Under the pieces are notes generated by a model, which worked only from the letters and a program-made list of their open reading frames with translations, searched no databases and had not been told where the DNA came from. A program made the position numbers and the translations under genes. From NCBI GenBank assembly GCA_013365325.1, contig JABVXV010000200.1:2946-66945 (forward strand): a stretch of 64,000 nt of DNA, written 5' to 3'. This stretch comes from Dipetalonema caudispina (taxonomy: Eukaryota; Nematoda; Chromadorea; Rhabditida; Onchocercidae). Below, in pieces: positions 1 through 9,647 of this stretch (the stretch's first letter is position 1; each line of letters starts with the position of its first letter).

Positions 1-477
1 CAGCTTACATTATTCTACTGTTAATAATATATCCCAAAATAAAATTACTGGTTCAATTCTTTGTTTTTAACATAAATTAAGCATCGACCAGGAATCACGA
101 CACTGTTAACATTTTATTTGTAAAAATGATTATCAAATCCTAATTTATCATTTGAAAAAATAAAAATTATATTAGTATAAAAGAAAAAACTGAATAATAC
201 TTAAGGATAAATTTTATTAATTCATTGTTAAATTCTATAGATATAAACATTTTCAAATTTACTTTTAATCTTTAAATATATTTTTCCAATTATTACTTTG
301 CATAGTTTACAAAAGAAATTAGTTTTCATATAAATTTTAAAAATAAATCTAAAATGGTACTATATTTATTAAAATCTAAACTTAATTTTTAACATAAACT
401 CTATCCATCACCAAAAAAAAAAAGGAAAGAATTCCTAATAAAGGCTGTTGAATATTTGTACAGGCATGTCTGTATCT

Positions 478-490
478 GTATATGTATATG

Positions 491-522
<32 letters not shown>

Positions 523-552
523 TGTATATGTATGTATGTATGTATGTATGTG
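478..552. repeat. TGTA/TATG tetranucleotide microsatellite
   Basis: An almost uninterrupted run of TGTA units, with a few TATATG variants at the left edge. The minus-strand reading frame through it, rich in Tyr, Ile, His and Thr, is a by-product of the repeat and not a gene. Confidence 0.95.
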
Positions 553-1262
553 TACTGTATTATACATATTTATATATATTGTATGTATTTGTATGTAAAA
601 TTCATCTGAAGTAAATATATTTGTACTGACAAAGCGATCAATTTAAAAGTATAACTGTGGATGAAAAAAAAAAAAAAAAAAAAAAAATTTCAATAATAAC
701 AATTCATCGTTGTACCCATCCATTTTTCATTTGTTCGCATACTTTACAATATTTATTTTCGGCTATTGAAAAAAAAAAAAAAATGAAATTTTTGCATTTA
801 ATTGTACTAAATCATTAATTACGTCAAATACGCCATTCATACGTTGCATACAATAGCAACTATTCATTATTTTTGTCTATAATGATAGTTTTAATCTTGT
901 TAATTATTAATATTTCATTATGGTTTATATTGAAGAGAAATTCTAATATTGAAATATTCAAAAAATTTATGGTAAATTTATCACTGATATTATTATAGGA
1001 TGATTTCAGGATGATCTGTATAGTTAAGGCAATACAATTTTTTGTCAAAAAGATTACAGTTAATACGATCGGAAAACATATATACTCCTATTAGTTTTAG
1101 TTTAAATCATTAAATATTTAAAATTTTTTTAAATCTGATTTATTCCAGTATAATTTTAATTGCTTCAAAATTAAAACCACTGAATTAATTTAAAAATGAA
1201 ATGCTTCAATAGCATATTTTCGATTACACAGAAAATGGATAATTCATTGCAATTTAATTCCA

Positions 1263-1268
1263 TTTATT
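1263..1268 (-). promoter_or_regulatory. Candidate polyadenylation signal of the lectin gene
   Basis: AATAAA on the minus strand, downstream of the stop codon at 1362. It is the canonical hexamer at a plausible distance, but such hexamers are common by chance in AT-rich DNA. Confidence 0.45.
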
Positions 1269-1361
1269 CCCATAAATATCAGCATTATAACTTATGCAAT
1301 CATTTAAAAGATGCAAATAATTTATAATAAATGATATGTTGTAAAGTATACATGTAACGGA

Positions 1362-3904
1362 TTACAGTTTCTTTTTGCATACAAAGTTTGTGGGAAGATT
1401 ATCATTACAATCGATATCATCCCAATGATCATCCGTTATTCCGTTCCAATTTACCGCAACACATTTTACATTCATTCCGCAGCAATTATTTGGCTCAAAT
1501 ATACGCCAATTTGTATAATTCAATTTTGTATAATTATCAATCCAATACCATTTGTTGTTATTTTTAAACAAACCAATCAAATATGTTTCATTTCCAACTA
1601 ATTCTGAAAAATCCAACATTTCTATTTCATTTTCACAAATTTGTTATAAATTTAACATTTATTTCGTAAATTTCTAAATGTAAAATTTTAAAATTTATAA
1701 ATTATAAATTTTAACTGTTCAATTTAAAATAAGAGAAATATAATGGTATAGGTATTATATTTGTACGACGAATATAGCTTGACGTATCATCTTCAACAGA
1801 AATTAAGATTAACGCATATAAAGATTAACGATATCTTTTAAAAATTTCTAAACATTTACTACTTTCTTTTTTCTTTTTGTTTTGAATTATTTATCAATAA
1901 AAGATGAAGAGAAAGAGAATAGAAAATTGTAGTGATAATGATGAAATAACATACCGCTGATAAATTTCATTTCATCAGAATCAATGATAGACGTTAGGAA
2001 TGCATCCTGTACAGAACATATTGTTAAAGCATCATCATAACTGGTTGAATTATGCCCCTAAATCTTCTAATTCTAAAATTTTTGCACACAAAAAAATAAT
2101 CATTTGTTTACGAAGATATTCATTCATTCAAATTTTTATTCCAATTAATTCGTTTTTTGAAAAATTGAAATTTTTCCAGTAAAATTCTTATATCTATACT
2201 ACTCAACATATTAAGAATTATATTTCAATTTTATTCATTTAGAAAATTTATTGGAACTTTCTGATTTCTAACTATTTTGATTTGCGCTACTGATCCAATC
2301 AATTATTTTGCATTATATTCACTTTCGATTATATTCTGATTTCCATTGGATATTGAGGATGATCTAATTAATTAAGGAAAAAAAAAAAGTACTTGAAAGA
2401 AATGTTATTTGGAAAAAAAGAAAAAACTTGCCACAAAATAACACGAATTTGTTTTGTTAAAATAAGTCCATTGTTTGGAACAAACATCTGAAAAACAATA
2501 AAATGTCATATTTTGTTAGAACTTTTGCAAATTTCATTGAATTCTATGAAACGTAAAAAAAATCAATAAACGACCAAAAATAGTTCGTAATTTTTTGTGC
2601 CTATGAAATGCTGTTAAAAGTTTTTGAGAATTACGACAAATTGAGAAAGTAAATTTTTACTTTCATTGTCAGTAATACTGAAATTGTTACTGCCATCATC
2701 ACCAATCAACGTAATATTACCGCCAATCAACGTAATATCATCGTTATTCAACGTAACATTACTGCCAACCAACGTAATGTTATCATTAACTGACGTAACG
2801 TTACCATCAACAAATGTAACATTATCAGTTCTTGTTGTTATATGAAATGATTGCAGTAAAGCACTGGTTGCATCACGGACTATTTCAAGAAGTTTTCGAA
2901 AATCTGATTTAACGAACGATCTATCAGTGACCAGAACAACATTTTCCATATTTTTGATTGAAAACATTTCATCAACAGAAGCTTTCATCTCTGATGATTT
3001 ATCTGACTGATTTAAGTAATCCAGATCAGTAAGATTTGTTTTTAGTTCAAGATCCAATCCTCGTACGATTTTTGAAGCTGCTATCTTTGGTATCACATTG
3101 GTAGAATTGATTTTAGAGATATTTGAGGATTTAGATGTATCGTTTTGCGTCATATTCCATAATGATATTAATTCTGATAACGAGCTGTTGTTTTCAACGT
3201 TTGGTGATTTGATTAAAGTGAAAGTTTCATTTCCTGAAGCAATGAAGGAATTCGAATCAGTTAAATTTGTATCCAATTTTGAGATCAAACTGTCGGAATT
3301 TCTAGATTTATGTTGAGTCGAATGTACAATAATTTCGATCAAGTCAGTTTTATTTGCCAATTTATCACTGTCTAATGTTTCGTTCATGAAATTATTGCGA
3401 GCAATCGGCGTATCCGTACAGCTTTTACTTGAAGATACCCCACATATCTCTGACTTGTTTCCTGGAAACTCATCCGGATCCATTATATCAGTTGTGTTAA
3501 GTGATAAAGTATTGTTTGAGTCAGAAGATGATGAGAAATCTGGCATTAGATTTGCTTCCATCATCATCAGTTGTCCTAAAAAAGAACAACTTTACATATC
3601 AAATTTCCAGTTTTTATTCGACAGATTAATTTGTAATTAATGACAGGCCAATTATGATTGTGTAAGTAAACTTCGATTGTAAGTTTAATTATTTATTATG
3701 CAAATCATTACTATGATTTGATGTTATAATTATTGTTTATGAAAAAATGAAACTATAAATTAATTGATCACAACTACCTAATCATTTCCTTTCAATCTCA
3801 CTACCACAGAAGTGATAAGATATCCATAACTTTCCTTCCGATTAAGCAGGAAAGAAGGAAAGAGCATGTCATTATTATCATTATCAGTACTATTATTATT
3901 ATTA

Positions 3905-3977
<73 letters not shown>

Positions 3978-4263
3978 CATCAATATTAATGCTTCCACTT
4001 ATTGCCAATATTGTTGTTATCATTCTTTTGTCAAAATAATCATTTAGCTGTTATCAGTATTATTTATCAAAATAATCGTATCAATTTTATAAAAATACGT
4101 CTTGAATCTTTTACAATTCATTTAATCCTTATCAAACTTTTTCTTTTGTTTTAGCTAATAAGAAAAAGGCTATTAATTAAGACATTAACTAACCTGGTGA
4201 ATTTATAAGATAAACTGGAATAAACAGTATGAATAGCAATTGAATAGCATACCACCACCACAT
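1362..4263 (-). CDS. Secreted C-type lectin domain protein with N-glycosylated stalk
   Basis: Five exons join in frame: 4194-4263, 2661-3575, 2432-2487, 1955-2057 and 1362-1603 (about 461 residues). Exon 1 is a classic signal peptide (MWWWYAIQLLFILFIPVYL). Exon 2 is a Ser/Thr/Asn/Asp-rich stalk of about 300 residues with roughly 20 N-X-S/T sequons, ending in six heptad repeats. Exons 3-5 form one C-type lectin domain: CSKQWTYF and SCYF at its start, then SYDDALTIC, WYWID, an EPN motif, and WDDIDC before the final FVC. EPN and WDD suggest calcium-dependent mannose-type sugar binding, from family knowledge. The stalk and lectin parts could be two genes, but the donor after the stalk (2660) and the acceptor at 2488 share phase 1, and only about 125 bases separate the stalk frame's stop from the lectin exon. 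The exon 3 donor is either GC (ends 2432) or GT (ends 2435); both stay in frame. Probably secreted. Confidence 0.75.
2698..2823 (-). repeat. 21-bp coding minisatellite (six N-glycosylation heptads)
   Basis: Six tandem degenerate 21-bp units in frame encode NVTFVDG, NVTSVND, NITLVGS, NVTLNND, DITLIGG and NITLIGD. Five of six carry a sequon at the same position; the fifth unit has lost its Asn. The units lie at the C-terminal end of the stalk, just before the lectin domain. Confidence 0.93.
3890..3976. repeat. ATT trinucleotide microsatellite
   Basis: About 29 ATT/TTA units with one TTG interruption. It lies in the first intron of the lectin gene. Read on the minus strand it gives poly-Asn or poly-Ile frames, which are not supported as protein. 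Confidence 0.97.
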
Positions 4264-4338
4264 GTTAGTTTCCTCAAACTTAACGATAAATTTGGATGAA
4301 AAATGAAATTCGTCGAAATGTTATAAATTATCGTCGGC

Positions 4339-4346
4339 TTTTTATA
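4339..4346 (-). promoter_or_regulatory. TATA-like box upstream of the lectin gene
   Basis: TATAAAAA on the minus strand, followed by a locally GC-richer AGCCGACGA, lies 76 bases upstream of the start codon at 4263. Spacing fits a promoter with a short leader. Confidence 0.45.
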
Positions 4347-4775
4347 AAGTGTTAAAATGCATTTATTGTACCTTTTTGAAAGGAGAAGAAAAAAATAAAA
4401 AAAAATTATTTGCTTTTTAAGGTATCAGAATATGTTTCACTTTTTGATCATTCTCATCATTTTTACCATTTATAACCAATTTAACAATAACCCTTTTTTA
4501 ATCTAACGTAAAAAAAAAAAAAAAAGTATTACCACTAATCTGTTTTTATTCAAAAAATGAAATTGCGAATGGAAAAATTTTTTTTTGAAAATATTGAATG
4601 GAACAAACTAAAACGATATGATTAGTTTGTTGGAGGCTGTTACTGACATCAATTTTTACTACAACTCATTTTATGCCTTCTAATAATATGAATGATGAAA
4701 ATAATAAGAACAAACAAAAACGAAGAAATGGCAGAAATTTTTCAACAAAAAAACTTTTCTATCTTATAGAAATCA

Positions 4776-4780
<5 letters not shown>

Positions 4781-4838
<58 letters not shown>
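4781..4838. repeat. TA dinucleotide microsatellite
   Basis: Uninterrupted TA run of about 29 units in intergenic DNA. Confidence 0.97.
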
Positions 4839-4844
<6 letters not shown>

Positions 4845-5855
4845 TTCATTTAAATCTATTACAATTAAGTCTAAAAAATAGATTAATTTGAATTCGAACA
4901 ATTTTTAATTCTGATCAGATGAGTTTAAATAAATAGGATAACTAATGTAAGCATCATAAATTCATCAATTAATTTTTTTATAATCTAAGCTAGAAAATGG
5001 TTCATATTTCACAGGTAATTTTACTATATCAAAATGTTAACTTGACCTTTCAGTGCTCGACAAAAGTTTCGCTCATTTATTCTAGCAATTTAATTTAACT
5101 AGTATTATCATTATGATTACAGCATCTGTTTTCGAACTCATCATTTCTTCTGCTATTTCAACTATCATTCAGTGAAATTAATTTCAAAGCTCATTGTTAA
5201 ACAAATTAACCACCTTTGACCTTATATATTATACACATATTTCGTTTGTAAGAAATAGAGAAAAAAAAAAAAAAATCTTTATTTATAAAGATTTCTTTAT
5301 CTATAAAGATTTATAGAGATTAAAAAAATTGTTTAAATCTTTTATCTAAAATGATTTAAAAATCTTCATACATTAATGGAATAATTAAATAAAAATTATA
5401 TAATATCATCGTAAATTTGAATTTATTGAAATAATTTCAAATGTATTAATAATTATTTAAATCAATGCAATTCTTTCTCTTTATTTCAATTAATACTTCC
5501 AAAATTACAAACTTTTTCACTTATAATTAAATTTACAATTTTCTTCAATTATTCATTAATATTGTTTTATTTTCATGATATTCATTTATTTCCACGTAAT
5601 ACTCGTACAATTAAATTTTCATCGTTCTTTTACAACAACATATATTGCATAAATATCCTGAAAAAAAAAAATATAAACACGTAATGTGGTACATACGTGT
5701 ACTACACTAATATACGTCATACGTATGCACTATACATAATTACACACGTACTACGTATGAATAGACGCAGTCACGTAAGTCGCATATATCATTTCATCTC
5801 ATGTGATGAGATTGAGAGTTTACATAATAGTCGATCAAGTTGATATAAGATCACG

Positions 5856-5898
5856 CGGGGGAGGGAGCTTAAATTGCGGTATTTTGGGAGGGGAGTGG
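5856..5898 (+). other. G-rich patch upstream of DUSP12
   Basis: Two clusters of G runs (GGGGGAGGG and GGGAGGGG) are separated by about 22 bases. It is one of very few G-rich stretches in the non-coding DNA of this window and lies about 240 bases before the DUSP12 start. It could be a promoter element or a long-loop quadruplex. Function is not shown. Confidence 0.35.
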
Positions 5899-6137
5899 AA
5901 ATGTTATGTATTATCTTAATTGCTTGTATTTAATGATAATATTAATTGGGAAGATTGATTTATTATTTTATACCTAAATATAATATTTGTATTGAAGTAT
6001 TTTCAAATTATTAAACTTGAAAAATTCAGTATTATTTTAATAGGAAGGAAGGGGAAAAAAAAAAAAAAACTTTTATTTCTTTCATTTATTGATTATTTTG
6101 TAGTAAGAATTATTTCTATTTAAGGGAACAAGCAAAG

Positions 6138-9100
6138 ATGATTGATAGAATTATCGAAAATTTGTATTTGAGTAATGTGCAAGATGTTTTGAATGAATTT
6201 AGAGTTGATCAACTTAGAAATGAATTAAAGGTTTGTGATTTTTGTTTGCATTATTTAATTTACTCTTTCTATCTTAATATATTGGCAATATATTGGCAAT
6301 AAAATTTCCAGTAAAATCAATTTTCTTTTTGAAATTTTATATGGTTTTCATTTTAAGAATTGAATTTTTCAATTTTTCTAACTTAAAAAATTTTCCGTAC
6401 GGTTTTTTTAGGTTCATTTTTTTAGAAAGAATAATTGCATAATTTTCACAAGGAATTTCTTCACGCTTTTTTAATGATGAACATTTTAAATTACAAGACT
6501 TTTCAATAAGTACTGTTTTTAGATCAGCCATATTCTTACGGTAGCAGCAGAAAGTATTCCGGCGGAAAAGCAAATTGTTGGGATATCTTATATGTTTATT
6601 TTTGCGCTCGATACTGATACACAAGATATGTTCGCGGAAAATTTGTTAGGTATTCTCTTTGAGCATTTATTTCATTTTGTGGAAAAGGTAAAAGTTTGGA
6701 TATAAATATAAAACAGAAGTGTTCCTCTCATTCTTCTTCCCTGCTATTCTTTGGTTTCATACATTTTTTTATTAAAATAAAATATTTAAAATTAATAACA
6801 TATAAAATGTCCTATATGATAGGCAATTTACGTGTACGTTTGCGTTATCTAACGTCGATCTGATGTGTTATAGCGAATGCGCTTACATACATCAGAACAA
6901 GTATTGAGAATAATGGACGAATCCTTGTACATTGGTATGTTTAGACTCAGTTTCTGAGTAATTTCCTTTTTCTAGTTGTCTCCTGCTATTATCTTCCTTA
7001 GTGTTACATTTGAGAACTTTAATTTTCGTTTGTACAAAACTAACATTATAAAATTCTTCCGTAGATATAATCAACTATGAGCAGTCCAACTAATGGGACC
7101 GATAGTTTAATATCTTATGTTACTTGCTTTTTTCTTATGACGTCGTGGTAAGCTTTTTCGGCTTATAATTACACAGATGTGCTGGAAATGGCCGGACAAT
7201 CAAAGGGATAAGTAGCACCAAGTAGTCTATAACAAAAACTAACAACAAAAGTGATTTATAAATTAAAAAGTAGTGTGGATGATGGAATATTATGCGATTA
7301 AGCTTGATTTCCTTCTTCAGCTTTAGGTTCCAGGCATGATGCGATGTTATGAGTAATGTGAAATGATTAAATAATATCGAATTCATTTTAAAGAGAAACT
7401 TTTTCAGTGAAGCTGGCATATCACGTTCAGTATTTGTTGTTGCTGCTTATTTAATGCAAAAATTGCAATGGTCATCGATAAAAGCTGTTGAATACATACA
7501 AAGGATACGACCAATAGCGCTGTGAGTCGTTTTTTAGCACCTTCTAATAATTCGTTTCATTTCATTAAACTTTGTGAATCATCGATGCTTGCATTAACAA
7601 CAGATTTCTTTTGAAAGGCAATGTAATTATTGCAAAGAATTCGTTGATCATACATTATATAGCAGTAGTTTTCCTTCAACCATATTTATTTGTATTCTTA
7701 AATAGCAGGGGAACAAGAAAAAATTTCTCTTCAAAAATTCAAACTTCTTAACACCAATTTCGAATATTACTGTTAAACAAAACTGTAAAATTATGGAAAA
7801 GCATGTATTGTCGTGATCCAGACCAAATGATGGTTTCATGCGACAGTTGCAAATATTCGAAAGTTGTCATTTTATTGCCGATATCCAAGTTATTTCGCAA
7901 TGTTCATTATACAAAAACTGGTTGTTGAATATCTCTTCAGCTGATGGTATTATCAACTTAATAGCTTAGTTGTCTATAATTTTTCCGTAAGGTGAACAAA
8001 AGAAGAACTTCATAAACTTCCGAATTGGCATGAAGTTCTGCATGTATGATAAACACTTTAGATATATATTGCAGTATTGGATAAAATCTATGATCTTATT
8101 ATAACTAATGGCTCCATATATTCTGGCCGATGTCTAGTCTGGCATCCAAAATATTAAAGCCAGAAAAGTGTCATTGTTGGATGCGACGTGTAATATCCTC
8201 GTATGATATGTTTATGAGAAATGCTAAAGTATGCTTGTCACAAATTAATAAACTGTTTAGCATCATCTCCGAGATTTTCTGTGGACAAAGAATCGCCGGA
8301 CTCGTCCAATTCCACGAGTGTCGAATACCGATGTCGTAAATGTAGGAAAGTTTTATTTAACGATAAGCATATCATGAGGCATAAAGTACTGACACCTGGT
8401 ACTGGTGACGGAACGACGGAGACAATGGATTGCAGTTTCGGTTATTTTACTTCGCCTATGGAGTGGATGTCTTTGATCGAACATCGAGGAAAAGTAAGCT
8501 TTCTCCATCGTAGGGCCGAGAAATGGTTTGATTCGCGATCCATACTATTGTCTTCTTTCCTTGATATGAAGAGTTTCCAGTTTTTTTAAAATCTTAGCTT
8601 TAAGGAGAAAATTTGCAATTATTCTTGCAGAATTTTATTAGACTAGAATGAATGTTGCCAATAAATTTGGGGAGTTTTTTAAAATAGTTTTCAGATTTCT
8701 TGTTCATGCAACGAAAAGCTGGGTCATTATGACTGGGGAGGACGTGTATGTGAAGGAATGACTGGTAGACCATGCGGAACAGCTGGTAAATTTCATTTTG
8801 AATATTCCAGTAAAACTGAGAATTCTGGAGTGAATATAAGATAAATCTGCTGACAACCAGACATGATACTTTGTAGGCTATCATTAATATTTGATTATTT
8901 TGAAATAATACTGAAAAAGAGCACAAATGAGTAGCACTCATATTCTCCTTTTTTGTCAGTATATCAACTACTGCTTGTTGCATAATGATATGAAATGAAA
9001 CTCCACTTCATTTGGTAATATGAGGTTTATATTGCAAAGTAACAGACATTTTTGCACCAACATTAAGTAAAAGAACAACTATGCAGAATTTTTAAAGGAT

Positions 9101-9332
9101 CAAATAAAGGTTAACAATTAAAGGGATCTAATTCAAGAGGAAGTACAACGTTGCATAATATTTCTTCAAGTATGAACTTAGTAATTGTAGAAATTTCAAG
9201 TTTCCTGCAGATTTCATATATATATATATTGCAGTGCGACCATGGATTTATGTAAATCAGAACAAGGTCGATCGAATTGTGAAGTCTGTAGGAAGTATCA
9301 TTATAAGGCCGCCGAAACTTCCTCGCATATAG
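6138..9332 (+). CDS. DUSP12: Dual-specificity phosphatase 12 / YVH1 homologue
   Basis: Dual-specificity protein phosphatase with a C-terminal zinc-binding domain. YVH1 family members also act in late 60S ribosome maturation. Exons: 6138-6230, 6523-6649, 6874-6934, 7408-7521, 7822-7946, about 8003-8043, about 8230-8493, 8695-8785, 9235-9332. The protein starts MIDRIIENLYLSNVQDV; the phosphatase core has ALDTDTQDM and the active site HCEAGISRS, with the catalytic Cys codon split TG|T between exons 3 and 4. The zinc domain has YRCRKCRKVLF, then MDCSFGYFTSPMEWM, SCSCNEKLGHYDWGG, and finally PWIYVNQNKVDRIV. This is the usual YVH1 order. The start follows a weak acceptor-like TTTAAG. The linker exon at 8003-8043 and the start of the next exon are the least certain boundaries; all others keep phase. 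Converges on arginine kinase. Family assignment is secure from the two-domain layout. Confidence 0.9.
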
Positions 9333-9647
9333 AGCACATTCAACTCGGTGTAATCGTGAAGAAGTTTTATAAACTTACGATCAGACCAAGTACTTAACGC
9401 TAAATGAATCCGGTGTGAAGCAGCGTCGGGCAGTACAAAATGTGCTCCATTCTTAATTATTTTTGATGCTAACAAACATTTTTTTTTTTTTTTTGAAAGG
9501 TGTACAGTTTATATCCACTTTTGCTCTTCTTTACTTTTCATAAAAATCTACAAATCTGTTTATAAATTACAAATTATATGAAATTAATACACTAAACTGA
9601 AAATGATAAATGCTAATTGAGAAGGTGAAATAGGGGAAGCGTTTTAG
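9333..9647. other. Short spacer between convergent genes
   Basis: About 315 bases between the stop codons of DUSP12 (+) and arginine kinase (-). A T homopolymer lies at about 9480-9494. I see no gene and no clear AATAAA for either strand, so 3' UTR ends are unresolved and may overlap. Confidence 0.6.

Larger units (their letters stand above)
1..1361. other. Non-coding 3' flank of the lectin gene
   Basis: No convincing gene. The stretch is very AT-rich and holds a TGTA microsatellite, two A homopolymers (about 664-687 and 769-783) and short chance reading frames only. On the minus strand an AATAAA lies at 1263-1268, about 95 bases past the lectin stop codon, and is a plausible polyadenylation signal for that gene. 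Confidence 0.6.
4264..6137. other. Divergent intergenic region, lectin gene / DUSP12
   Basis: Contains the presumed promoters of the two divergent genes. Visible parts are a TATA-like element, a long TA dinucleotide run, several A homopolymers, a cluster of TACGT-type palindromes (about 5685-5790) and a G-rich patch (5856-5898) that stands out against the AT-rich background. Short reading frames here look random. Confidence 0.6.

Noticed and set aside
2614..2660. The tail SQFVVILKNF of the stalk frame as a GPI-anchor or membrane end
   Set aside because: Too short and too weakly hydrophobic for an anchor; a phase-matched donor just before it and the lectin exons downstream explain the data better.
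3778..4023. Poly-Asn and poly-Ile reading frames
   Set aside because: They are translations of the ATT microsatellite in an intron, with no flanking splice logic or homology.
8600..8983. 127-codon minus-strand frame inside DUSP12
   Set aside because: It overlaps a clear zinc-domain exon on the other strand and shows no recognisable motif.
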